64,000 nt of DNA, taken from the NCBI GenBank assembly GCA_013396755.1, contig VWZF01003908.1:775295-839294 (forward strand). Reading direction: 5' to 3'. The DNA is from Sclerurus mexicanus (taxonomy: Eukaryota; Chordata; Aves; Passeriformes; Furnariidae). Position numbers and translations under genes: made by a program. The notes beneath the pieces were generated by a model, which was given only the letters and a program-made list of their open reading frames with translations, was not told the origin of the DNA and made no database searches. This document shows, piece after piece, positions 35,500-47,485 of the stretch. The stretch's first letter is position 1, and every line of letters begins with the position of its first letter.

Positions 35500-38400
35500 T
35501 CGGAAGGATAAGTTGTAGTTTTAACTAAAAACCTGGTAACAAATCTGATTTCAATGTAAAACACGGACAAACATTTGGGGAGGAAACACGGACCAAGATT
35601 TTGCCTCAGGCCCTGATCAGATTTAGCAAGACAGAGGGATGAAAGAGAGGAAAAAGGAAGGCAAGGAAGGCAAGCAGTGACCACAGCCACGATGTCCAGG
35701 CTCTTGGAATCCCCGGGGGCTGGTCCCACTACCAGAGCACTGCCCAGTGCTTGGATACCAACAGCACGTGATGGGCACTGAGGCTGCACGGGAGAATTCA
35801 CTGCTCCACGAGGTGTTCACAAGCTTCCAGAGGATTCACTTCCATGTAATGCAGCAGGAATGAGCCATATAAATACCTATTACGACTCAAATTTGCATAT
35901 GGGACTAAGTATCTTCTGCACTGAGAAGAGGTTTTTCCAAGCCAGTTGGTGGTTCCTCCAAGGTCCCCTCTGGCTGTATCTGCAGGGATTGTGCCTCCCA
36001 CTCAGTTATACCCCACCTGGGGTGTTGCTGCCATTTAGCTTTCAATGCCCTCCTCAGTGCCCTGGCATGATTGTCCTTTAAGGCCTCTGGAAGAGAGAAG
36101 TGGAGGTGCCCAGCTCATCACCCTCAGCAACAGCATCACCCTGATAATATCTCGGAGTGGGAAGAGCATCTTTCTAGGAAGCACGAATTCCATAAGCAAG
36201 ACCTTCATTCAAAGGGAATCTGGCACCCTATTGAATGTCTCCTCCTGGCCAGGGCACTGGGTCAAGTACTGCAAGCTGTGATAATGAGGCTTCATCCTGA
36301 CAATTCTGACCAGTAGCTGTTGTCATCCTGACTGCTTCTAAACCATCAAGAAGACGCTGAACGACTTAGGCAGGGTTTATTTTTGGTATACAAATGTAAA
36401 GAAAAATGAAATTCAATGTCACAATGTCTGCCACAGACTCTGGGAAATGTGATTTCAGAAGCACATGAAGAATCTCCCAAGCCCAGAGTGTGTCTTCTCT
36501 AGCCATATTTCCTTTTCTCAGTCACTCAAGTAAGAGTTTTTGATGCTTTTTTTCATTCTTTCTCTTTTTTGCCTTAAAATTACACATTTCCTACAAAAGA
36601 TTTTCTGCCCTGAGGAAAAATTCTGTCATGCATTGATGTGTACATCACATCTCAGCAAGGGAATGCTGACTAGAAGCAGCTGCCTCTAATGTGCCAACAG
36701 TGGGGACAGAAGGAAAGTGAGGAGTAGGAGACAAAACTGAGTGGGAATATTAATTCCAGCCCTTTTCTTGGGCCCTCCACCATGTACATCCCACAAACAT
36801 CCTCACTTCAGCCCAGTTACTCCCTGTTTACAGCCCTTTGCAACACTCAGGCCGTCACTGCCAGCACCCAGGAGGGATGAGATGCCAAAGGCTCCAAGCC
36901 CAGGAGGCTTTTCAAAGTAGCACAAAGAGTCAAAGGAGAGACAGGCTGTGCTAAGCTGGAGTGGTGTGTGAGACACTGGCAGTTCTGGGAAGGAACAAAC
37001 CAGCAAGAGGAGAAAGCCACAGCACCAAACTGGACGTGCAGACCGATTTCAGCTCTGCGACGTCAAGCACATGAGTGCTCCTCAGGCTTCCTCTCTGAAA
37101 TGGCAGTAAGAATCTTACTTTTGTCTTTTTAAAGTGTGATTTTTCCACCTGTGAGGCCATCACTCATTCCAGGTGCACAGAACAGGGACTTGATCTTAGT
37201 TATGGCTATGTTTGCTCTTGTAATAAATTCCTACTTTGTTGTGGTTTAAGCCAACGAGGAGACATTTGCCCACGCTCACCCAAAGCTGGTGTGCAGAGCT
37301 GATGGCTGCAACGCACAGGGAGCTTCCAAAGGTAAGTAGAGACTCTAAAGGGACAGATCCCTCTGTCAGCTCAGCACTGCCAGCTGCAAATGAAGAACAC
37401 CGAAAAGAACAGCCACGGGATCACTGTGCTGTTCAGACTGGCACTGCTGAGTAGAGCAGCAGCAAAGACACACAGACAACAGAGCAAAGCATACACTTGC
37501 CTAGTGCAAAGCCTATGGTATGGATTCATATTCCTGTCATTTATCTCTTATTTATGTTCTCGATAAATTATTCTACAGAGGGGTTTTTAAAAGTCTAGGA
37601 GAAAGAACACTGGCCATTTATTTCTCTCAGTCATTTACACATTGAACTTCTAGCCTTGAACTGAAGAGATTCCTCACCGCTGCAGCAGAATGGGAGCCCC
37701 ACACTGCACTGATCCTACCCAAACCTCAGCCAGGTGTGGGGTTCCTGAGCTGTCACCAAAACCTTGGCCTCTTGAGGCAAGGCAGACGAATTTGCTCAAG
37801 GACACACAGGAGCAGCCACGTTCTCTCCCCTCAGCACACTGCAAAGCCAGGCAGCAGCACAGCAAGGCTGGACTCCAGGCCCAGAGAGCCAGACAAGTTC
37901 AGGGACACAGATTCAAGTGTTGTTCACCCAAAATCTGAGCTGCTGTGAGAGAGTTCACATCCTTTTGAGCACTGGAGACACCGCATTATCTACCTGAAAA
38001 TGACTCAACAACACTGAGAACATTAACAGACCGGTCTCAAGCGCTCCAAGTGGGATGCTAAAATATTTACCAGCTGTAGTACTTGTCACATCTCCTCAGG
38101 CTCAGAGCAAGACATAACGGAGTCAAAGAATACATCAAAGGAACACGAGCTGCAAGAATAGCCATACATCTCCCTGGAAGATGTGTTTTACTACCAGAAC
38201 TATTTATGATGCAGAACAGCAGAATAAATGAGGCATAAGAAGTAAAAGAGAAAGAACCCAGGAGAGTAAAAAGGGCAAAGAGATAGAGAACATGATTTTT
38301 CTGCACTGAAGTCCACAGAGATGTTGCCAGAAGGAAAAGGCTCTGGGGTGGTAGAACGGTTGCACACCTATTTTCAACCAGTCACCAGCATTATTATTAG

Positions 38401-41400
38401 CAGCTTTGGAGGGAACAGCACCAGGCTCATATCCCAGAGCTTACACTGGTCGTACCTTTATCCACCTCACCATAAATCAAGTATCACCAAACTGCAAACA
38501 GCCCTGAGTGCTGAGTGTGGAGCAGCGCTGCACAAACAAGTGAGGAAACACAGGCCTGGACAACCTGCTGAGGCAACTCCTGCTCTGTGCAAATGCCTGG
38601 CACAGGACACATGGAAAAACTAGGGAAAAAACCTCCCAGTATGATCACAACACTCCTCTTGTCACCGGGACGACACTTGCTCCCAACCAGCCTTCGCGAG
38701 GGCACCGGCAACTTAACTTCGCTGTAGGGTGAGAGGGAAACATCTAATGAAGTAGGCTTACAAGTCTGGTTGTCAGGACTTAAGCCAAGCTTTACACTGG
38801 GCAGACTAAACTGCTCTTTGCAGGAGCTTGACCAAGATGGGAGTAGAGAGGGGTACTACAAAACAGCAGCGGTGGAAAACATCACAAGAGAAACAATAGG
38901 AAAGATGCTCAGTTAAACTGTCACCTTTTTCTCCTGAGCCTCTCCTTTCCCCACTCTAAGTTCATTCTGAGGCAACGCTTGCTGAAGCTAAACTTGCATC
39001 CTGCATGTTTAATTCTTCCTTGGGCTCTGCCACCTGGAAGGGGAATGCTTCAGGGATTGGCCAGGACAGCGCAACCCGTGTGAGAACAAGCACAGAGTGA
39101 GACCAGAAACACAGAGGACTTTTCTTCTTCTAAGAGTGCCAGCATTCAGTTTGCTCCTGGCCCTACTGAAACCTCCACAGATACAAAATCAAAGCCCCCA
39201 GCATAAACTCGGCATTATTACGGACTTCTGCAACACAACCACTTGTAACTGCATCTCTCCCTATGAAAAGCAGATCCTAAAAGATCCAGGACAAGATAGC
39301 CACAAACCTCTAAGTAGTATCTAAAGCCATTATAGAAGTTTATGGGCCACACCCACATAAGCCATAGTTGTGATCTCCATCCAGGTTGGCTCCAGTTATT
39401 TAACCCCCTCGTTATCTCCAGATCAGAAGCAAAGGGCTGAGGCTCTAAATGGTGCTCAAACTCTCACCCAGAGCTGGTGGGTTAAACACGACCCCACAAC
39501 GTGGTCTGTATCTTGCACTAAACTACAGGAGGAAAGGGTATCAAACCTTGGAGATCTGTTATCTCACAACTCAGATATCTGGCCTAGGTATAAATCAGCT
39601 GGCTAAATACTTAAGTGGAGCTCCAGACACAGTAAAACTAAAAATAGTAGCAGAGGTTTATTTAAGATGCTGTTAAAAGGGAAGCACAGTGGTTTGAAGA
39701 GGAAGGAAAACTCTTGAAAGACCTGGAGCATCAACTCCCCTCACAACAAGGCCTAGTTTGATTAAATTAGTTTTCCCCATTAGGTCACTGCTATTGCATT
39801 TCAGCACAGGACTTCAAACCTTTCTGATGCTTTGGCTGCCAAGGAGGGAGCTGGCACGGACGAGTTATAATTGTCCTGTAATTCCCTCCCAAAAGATCCG
39901 TGCTTAGATGCCAGGCTAGATGGGCCTCATTGGGGAACTTCTGATCACCCCCAACCATGGAGACACACGAGGAGTAAGAGGCAGGATTAGACCCTGGAGC
40001 CCTTCCACTGCACTGCTTGATTCTACACTTCAACCACTGAGGCTTGGATGTACTTGGGACAGAGGGAGCACAGCTCACAACCTGCCAGGCATCTCTATTC
40101 CCTTGCCCCAGGCCACCCTGCTCCTGACACAACACCAAGCCAGCAAAGCACCACCTTTCTGGACAGTACCAGACAGTCCCTCCCATATTTCCTCTTCTGC
40201 TCGTGGATTTTGCTCTCACATCCACACACAGGGCAGTCCACTGCATTGCCAGGTCACGAGGAGGGTGTTAAGGAACACCCATGGCATTGCTGGAGCAGTG
40301 ATCAATGATGACTGGAGAAATTCCTCAGGTATCTCCTGCAAAGGAGACTGACATTCCCTGTTGACTCTGAACAAGCAAAGCCTGTCTCCTGGACCAGCTG
40401 TGACACACAAAGTCACGTGAAGCCAAAGGTGCTGTTAGCTGAGGACTGAAGTTATACAGCAAATGGCTTATAAAGTTAATCAGGAAGCAGGAGGGTGGCA
40501 TTTATGTGGTTGTCATGTGGCCTTACTCAGAAAGGTCACTGTCACTGAGCAATCAGCTAATGGAGCATTTCTAGTTACTGAAGATTGTCAGAACTCAGTA
40601 TCTCAGACCTGTCATGAATTCCTGAGAACAAAGATTATCTGGAGTCTCCAGAAAAATCAGCAAGTATATTTAGAAGCACCATTTAATAAAGCACTTCCTA
40701 CGACAAAGGGAAGGGCAATTGATGAGTTAAGCATTGCTTCTGCTTTTGAATCATCTGTCATTGCCATCTCTCACAGTATCATCCCATAGTAATACCCTCA
40801 GGATGAAGAAATGCTCTGGGTGATAACCAGGCAGAACCAGAGCCAAACTTACCCAGATTTCATGGAAGGTTTTGCATTCCCAGGGGTTTGGATCATACCC
40901 TCATGGCCCTACTGTCTGAGCATCTCTCACCTCATTTCCCTTAGGAGAGTCTTCCTTCATTCTTTGTAAGAACTACTCCTTGATTTCAATCTTCTCTGTA
41001 AACTCAACTTTGAACACACATCAGTTGGCACTATGAAAAGAAGGCTCTCAAAAATGTAACAAGTGACATCTTTAATTAGCATTAGAAATTTAAAGTGTGA
41101 TGTCTTTACTAGAGACAGATGACTCTTTTAAGGAAAAGTTGTCTTAAGAAATAGAGAATTCAGTCATCTAATGTCCCTCAGTCTTTAAATATAGTCTCCC
41201 AAGATCAGACAACCCAACACTGCCTCCAGCTCTGCCCTTAACTCTCTGCACATCTTGGTATCACAACACATGAAGAATCCCAAACAACTTGCTATATTAA
41301 GTTTCCACGTTTCTCATCTCCCCACGGGTACTGTGCTGCAAGATACTTGACTGAGAACCACAGGCCCTGCAGCTGGATCAGCTTGAAGCCGAACTCCCTC

Positions 41401-41635
41401 TCTTCGCACCTCTGGTGACACAGGTCTGATTTTCAGAGGAGCGTTGCTCTGTGGAGTTTCTACACCGACCCTTCAAAGCCAGCACGCAGCCACACTCCTG
41501 CTTGGAAACCACCATGTGAAACACTCTGGGGAGGACACCCAGGCTGTGAGGAGGGAGCCACCAACTCCTGCCTTGCTCTGGGCTTTGGCAGGGAAAACAC
41601 AAACAGGACGACGGGGCAAACAAGCGGCAGGTGAA
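35500..41635. other. Non-coding stretch, no gene seen
   Basis: No gene is recognised over about 6 kb. The longest frame is 39791-40246 (minus, 151 codons), without known domains. A strong splice-donor-like string, AAAG followed by GTAAGT, lies at 37331/37332, preceded by an 81-nt open stretch after a weak acceptor-like tract; this alone is not evidence for an exon. A possible decayed MIR is listed separately. Confidence 0.6.
37765..37890 (+). mobile_element. Possible decayed MIR SINE
   Basis: TTGCTCAAGGACACACAGGA resembles the MIR core (TTGCCCAAGGTCACACAGCT type). The downstream GCAAGGCTGGACTCCAGGCC resembles the GGCTGGGATTCGAACCCAGG part at about the expected distance. The remainder has drifted beyond recognition. 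It is much weaker than the copy at 25742-25965. Confidence 0.35.
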
Positions 41636-41639
41636 AGTT

Positions 41640-42100
41640 CAGCTCCCCACCACGCGGGCTGCCGGGATCGATGCGCACCTTGGCTGCTGTCTGTTGGCTG
41701 CTGTTTACTCGTGCCCCGGGAGGGTGAGGAGCCATCTGACAGCCTGCCCGTGCCCCAGCGGGGCCACGGCACCGCCACGGCCCCGCCGGCGCCAGCAGAC
41801 CTGCAATAACCTGCCACGGTGCCCATCCCATGGCCTATCTGTGTTCACACTCCTCCTTATTGCTCCCCCGATAGCAGCAGCGCCGGCTGGAATTGCTGGG
41901 CAGGGAGGAGGAGAGGGGATATCTCTGCCTCCTCTCAGCACAAACGTGTAAAAGTTTGCTCAGGGTTTTACGAGGCACGGAGCAAAGCAGCTGGGGTGTT
42001 ATGAAGTGTTAACTGCTGGGGCGCTGGAGGTGGCTCCTGCCAGCCCGCTGTGTCTCCCCGGACGGACGGGCCGACACACAGCCCTCTGTGTCGGGCTCAA
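41640..42100. promoter_or_regulatory. CpG-rich segment
   Basis: CpG density is raised at about 41640-41800 (for example CCACGGCACCGCCACGG and CCCCGCCGGCGCC) and again at about 42025-42095. A less CpG-rich middle part contains CTCCCCCGATAGCAG. It could be a weak or eroded CpG island. Frames through it are proline/alanine-rich, as any GC-rich DNA gives, and show no domain. Confidence 0.4.
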
Positions 42101-44089
42101 ACAGGTGTGAGGAAGGAAACTATTTCATGCTGGAAGGTGGGACAGAGGGAGGGATTTCTTGAAGTTGTAAAGAGCTGGAAAAACTCGCCTGCGTTTCAGG
42201 CTTCCAGCAGAACATACGTGCCTGGAAAGGGAAAGCTCTCCCTGCCAAGTCGCTGGTTCTCCACCTCTGCCTCGTGTCGCAGGTCTGGTTTTGAAATTCC
42301 ACGAGGAATTAATCCAGATCTACAGCATCTCCTTCCAGGCTGTGGGAGTGGATGCTGTGATGCAGTTGTGAGTCGTGTAATGGTCAAATTGAGATTTCTG
42401 ACTCAGCCACAGAGCAGCTGTCAGGCAGTGAAGTGTCTCGAGTGCAGGAGCCAGGCCCTACACAGCTGAGAAAGCTGCAATTCAGAGCTTGGGCTCTTGG
42501 TAGTGGGGCTTTAAATAGTGCCTGAATGTACACACACAGAAGGGTATTTCTCGTTTACTGGACACTTAGTCCTGTCTCCCAGGGAAGGCAGGTGTTGCAA
42601 ACTCTATTAAGAAAAGCCAGAAGGAGGATTTTCACCTCATTTTTGCCTGTACATCAAGCTTATGCAAAGGAACGGGCTAATCCTTCGGCTCTGCTGAGTA
42701 TGGCCACAAAACCAAAGGGCTGGTGAGTTTCTGACAGCAAGGCCAGGCAGTGGTGTAAGATCTGAGAGGCACCTCACCAAGGCTACCAAACCTGTCAGTA
42801 GGATGTTACAAATGCAGGAATCATGCTGGCTAAAGCAGCTTTCCAGCTGTGCAAACAGACCCCTAGAAGCTTGCACTACAAATCCCAAACTAGCAGGAGA
42901 AATACAGCAAAGAACCATTATCCCAGCAATCCATCAGGCCCCTTTGCCCAACACAGGGTGTCCTGCAGGAGCAGGACTGAGCACCAACATGGGATGGAAC
43001 AGAACAACATCTCAGCGGCTGGGTAAGAGGGCTGTGGGGGTCTTGGTTCTCTACCTCTGATTTAAAAAAGTTATATATCACAGAAGATATAAGATATTCC
43101 AGCCTTAAGTCATAGCCAGCTGGTGAATTTGGGATTGTTTTTTGCTAGCCCCCAGATTGTGACCAAATATAAAGTTTTCGTGCAGGACAAACAGCATTAG
43201 AGAAACTCGGGGTGAGAAAATAGTGAAGAGAGAGAGTGGAAGGAGAGGACTGCAGAGGGAGAAAAGGTGAAGAAAACCTGGAGTTTCTGGGCACTCCAAG
43301 GGTAGAAGATCAGCTGGAAAAGATGGTGCAAAGAGGACTCTGGAAAGGGTGTGAGAGAAAGCAGCAAGTGAGGGGGAGGGAGAGAAAAGCAAAAAAAGTA
43401 AAGGGAAAAAGGAGGAGCAGCAGCAGAACTCCCTCGTAATGGGAGCATAACACCCTGAGACAGGTGCTCAAACCTCAAACCAGCACCAACACTGCGAGCC
43501 TATGAAAAGCCTGCCCCTACCCTGTCGTAAAAGAGACCAGCTCTGGACCAAGGCTGGAAAATACCACCTCAGGGCAATAAATCTCCCATTGATAGGGTCT
43601 GGCAAACACAGGCCTCGAGAAAGGTTGAAGTCAGCTCTGAAGTCTGTAATGACTCACTGAGGATTGAAGGAATTAGAAGGAAAGGTGACACTCAATATAA
43701 CAGCAGCATTAATAAGTAATCGGTGCCTGCAAACGTCTGGGCAGTTATAAAACATTGGCAAGACAAACCTTAATCTTACAAGTTTGGCTCAGCTACACAC
43801 AGCAAAACGTTCTTTATCGAGTCACCCTGGGGAAAGTCCTCCAAAGGATCCATGCCGATAGATGATCACAGGGACCTGTAACACCTCAGCCCACACCTCC
43901 ATAAAATCTTGTCACCCAGGGAAGTCAGGACCTTCCCAGGGTCTCCCTCTGAGTCTTTCCGAAGATGTTTGTCAGTTCTCCCCCACTCGCACCTTTGGTC
44001 CCGTAAGGGAAAATTCCTTCTGGCCAACTCCTGCATTTTGCACCGTGTTTAAACAAACCAAGGTGCTGGGAAGTAACACACAGCATCGG
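42101..44089. other. Non-coding stretch, no gene seen
   Basis: No gene is recognised. It contains the GA-rich tract listed separately. Around 43640-43860 the sequence is complex and non-repetitive, with GCATTAATAAGTAATCGG and CTTTATCGAGTCACC, which might be regulatory. Frames stay below about 140 codons. Confidence 0.6.
43195..43432. repeat. GA-rich low-complexity tract
   Basis: Strongly purine-biased plus strand (GAAGAGAGAGAGTGG, AGGGGGAGGGAGAG, AAGGGAAAAAGGAGG) ending in a short GCA/GCAG run. This explains the serine-, leucine- and phenylalanine-rich minus-strand frames here, which are spurious. It may adopt triplex or altered structure. Confidence 0.75.
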
Positions 44090-44475
44090 TGTAATCTGAG
44101 AAACGAGCTTTTTGGTCATTAGAAACGCAGCTAAAACAAATAATAAATAGGGCGCAGTGACATTTATGGTGAAAGCCGCCAGAGCGTCGCAGATCTCCCC
44201 GCCCGGTGCTGTAAAGGCCTGCCCAGCACCAAAGGCATTTAAAGCTAAATTAAAATCCTCATTAGCTGCCCTCGAGTGTATTTGCATTGATGAGGCCCCT
44301 GGTGGCTGTGGGTTTATGGGCACGGAGGCAAACCCGTGTGGCACAGCTACAGAGGGAGCTTTCAGCGGCACTGATGTAACCTGCGTGCCACACGCCAGGG
44401 GTTGAGCTATTCCGCCCCGAGCCAACCTCCGAGGAGCGCTCCGCGCCACTAAATCAAAATAAACAAACAAAACCC
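44090..44475. promoter_or_regulatory. Candidate conserved non-coding element
   Basis: A complex, repeat-free block rich in developmental-type words: GGTCATTAGAAAC, ACATTTATGG (HOX/CDX-like TTTATGG), GCATTTAAAGCTAAATTAAA, CCTCATTAGC, ATTTGCATTGATG (POU-like), GGTTTATGGGC and CACTAAATCAAA. Moderate CpG content surrounds it (GCGTCGCAG; GAGGAGCGCTCCGCGCC). CCACCAGGGGCC on the reverse strand near 44298 is one base short of a CTCF-like core. It is called a regulatory candidate from composition and motif mix only. Confidence 0.33.
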
Positions 44476-46749
44476 CCCCGCACAATTGTCGCTACATTAT
44501 CTGATTGAGAGAGGAAGATGTAGGTTTAAATACAGGCGAGGATGTTTATCCTTACACCCGATACACGAAGACCTCAAAGTTCATGTTTACGGCAAAGGGC
44601 GCCCAGTACATTTTGTCCATAACACGACAGGGATACAACCTGTTTGGATGAACAACAAGTGACCACAGTCACCCTCTCAATGTTTCTCACAGTGTTGTTT
44701 TTGAGCATCAGGTGGATCTTCTCTCAAGCTTTAATGCCCTCACATGATAGTGATGGGTAACACAGAACCCTTACCAAGACAGACTGGCACTCCAACAGAT
44801 CCACCCAGCCGTGAGCCATGATAAAAAGAGAAAGGAAGCTCCAGAAGAACTCCTGGAGCACCTTTCCAACCAAAGAACTGTACGTGTAAGTGGGGATGAA
44901 AGGAGAGAAATGCAGTGAGAGGTGTTGCAGGAACTGTGGGAAAACAAGCCCTTTGGGGACCTGTAGATGTGCGGTTCGATAAAACCCCCCAGGACAGCTG
45001 TTTAACTGGGGTGTCTGATTTCACAGGAGAAAAGCCCTGGATCTTGCACATACATCTCCACTGCCGTGACGAAATGACCCTCTCGGCATCCTGGCCAGGT
45101 ACTGGAGGTGGAGCTCCCTGTAGGGGGAACATCCACATAATGTTGTGCCAGTTTGCACAGTGAAGAGACTGAGTCAAACTGTACAACAGGCGCCTGTGCT
45201 CTGCGAGAGAAGCTGCTGTTCAAATACCTTCCAGAGGTATTCCATTCTACTCGTTCACGATTGCTCTCCACCTCCTGGGATGCACGACCCTCTGCTTTGT
45301 GGCTGAACACCTTTTGTACACTTTGTACCCCGTGCTGCCTCCCTGCACAGGGGAAGCACCTGTGTGTGGGCATGTTTTACACACACACTGCCCTAAGTGG
45401 GCTTGTGCTTTGCAAAATGGGTTCCATAAATCATTCAGTAATGATAATACAAACATGAATAATGTAGGAGACAGAAGGGCAAGAGTCACCACTGCATCTC
45501 CAACACCGTCCTGGATGCTTGGATAAGCAATGTGCCCACAGCAGCCTTCCCTGCCAGGAGCACCATTACACACAGAAATGCTGAAGAATCACAAAGGTTG
45601 CAGTGTGTACCATGGCAAATGGAAGGACTTTATCGTTAGTATGCTCATGCAGAGGACTTTAACCCTTTAAATCTTTCTGTCCAGTACAGTCAAACCAAGG
45701 AGTTCAGATTTCCCAGCTCCTGTTCCCTCGGCAGTGGTGTTGGCTCCTGGAATTATGAGATCCTGCTGCATCCTTCTGTTACAAGCCAAACTGCAACTTG
45801 TGAGCTGTTCACAAGTTCCCAAAGGGAGTTTTCCAGCCTTATCTTTATTAACTGTGAATTTATCTCCCTTCCCAGATACACTGTTGAGAGAGAAGGTGAG
45901 CTGGAGGGGGTCACTCCTGCTGTACAAGGATCAAATGCCATAAAGGGCCCAGAGTGTGACTGTGTTCACTTGTGCCCTTTTAATTGCCCCCTTAAAGCCC
46001 ACATTAAACACGCAATCCCTGTGGCCAAAGGTAAGAGGGAGGTTGGCTATGAGCAAGCAGTCCCTTGATAAGACAACAGCATTTCAAAACACCATAAATT
46101 AATTCCCCAGGCTCATTTCCCTAGGAGCAATGGCCATAATAAATGTCACTGTTGGCGTTAAGGGTGACTGGAGAATCTGCTTCATGTGCCTGCCAACGCG
46201 CTCCCGGAGCGGTGCCACGGAGCTGCAGCTCGCTGGCTTTGCCAGGGAGGCAGTGCTGGAGACATGGAAAACGTGCTCCTGGGGCAGGTCACCTCTGCCA
46301 GGGAGAGAGGATGCCACAGGAAAAGGAATGTTCCACCAAGTGGAACCAAGCTGGGACATGTCATATGGCAGACTGCAAGAGATGCCTGAAGAACGGGGGA
46401 CGAAGATAAATTTTGAAGGCACAGGACATAAATTTAAATTACTATGGATTAATGAGTCAAGAGGAAGGGGTCAGAAGGGGAATTTAAGGACACAGACTAC
46501 CCTTGATCAGTGTCTGGAACTCCCCTTGAAGTTTAACAGAGGACCCTTTGCACATCAAAGTTACAAGAGGTCCATAATGGCCATTGCACATCCCTCTGTC
46601 CACGCTGACACTCACACTCATCACCTCCTTTCCACAAGGGTAAAATATCTCCCAAGACTCCCTTCTTCACTCCTACCCTCCCAATATGTGTCTGCTCTCA
46701 CACAAAGCCAGGATGAAGCAAGAATGGATGTTACACTGTGGGAATTTGC
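44476..46749. other. Non-coding stretch, no gene seen
   Basis: No gene is recognised. The largest frame starts at 46130 (plus, 281 codons), but its last part runs antisense through a CR1 3' end, so it cannot be a real coding region as drawn. An AAAG/GTAAGA donor-like string sits at about 46030. Confidence 0.65.
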
Positions 46750-47035
46750 CATAGAATCACGGAACATCCTGAGCTGGGAGGGACCCACAAGGATCATCAG
46801 TCCAACTGCTGGCCCTGCACAGACACCCCAACAATCCCACCCTGAGAGCATCATCCAAACCCTCCTGGAGCTCTGGCAGCCTCAGGGCTGTGCCCACTGC
46901 CCTGGGGAGCCTGGTCAGTGCCCAGCACTGAATCCCAGTAAATACAGTGGGGAGGTCCAAAAGCTCCCAGTGTGACAAATGCACATCCACCAAGTTAAAA
47001 CCCAACTCTAATCTCCCTTCCAACAGCTTGAATTA
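46750..47035 (-). mobile_element. CR1 LINE 3' end (antisense)
   Basis: The plus strand reads the reverse complement from the extreme 3' end: CATAGAATCACGGAACATCC, TGAGCTGGGAGGGACC, CACAAGGATCATCAGTCCAA, CTCCTGGAGCTCTGGCAGCC, GTGCCCACTGCCCTGGGGAG. After an eroded part comes AACCCAACTCTAATCTCCCT, TCCAACAGCTTGAA, which matches the usual CCTAAACCTCCCCTGACACA region. The intact CATAGAATCA tip makes this one of the better-preserved 3' ends here. It is 5'-truncated and non-coding. Confidence 0.9.
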
Positions 47036-47224
47036 AAAACAAGTTAGTTACCAAAAGCCAGTATTTTGGCAGGATGGGATCAGGCTCCTCCTGAGTGACT
47101 CCACTGCATGTTAAAGTTCAGGAGGTTTTTTATTTACATTATTAATATCATCATTAAGGGCTAAATAACCCTGTATTTCTGGCATGCATCTGGAGGGTCA
47201 TCTGTGTGTTAAGTGAATAAATAA

Positions 47225-47485
47225 AGGAACTCGAAAGGAAAAACAATATATATTTCATTTATATATACATATATAATACATACACAACTTAGGGGGTATA
47301 TATTTCCCTACCCATATTGCATGAATATGTATTTATTAGACAAACTATGGTATGTGTATATCATAATGCACTGAAGAGTTTAGAAATAATTTAGAAAATT
47401 GGCTGGTTTCCTTACAATTTAGCTCACATGGTATAATGTAATATATTTTAAATACCATGGAAATTGGCCAGTTTTCCAATATTTA
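47225..47485. repeat. AT-rich low-complexity tract
   Basis: Dominated by TATATA, TTTATATATACATATATAAT and ATATTTAAATATTT-type strings, with short interruptions. No transposon termini are seen. It is a candidate for unstable or easily unwound DNA. No gene is present. Confidence 0.75.

Noticed and set aside
46130..46975. Longest open frame, plus strand, 281 codons
   Set aside because: Its last part runs antisense through a CR1 3' end, no domain is recognisable, and no splice or conservation support is visible.
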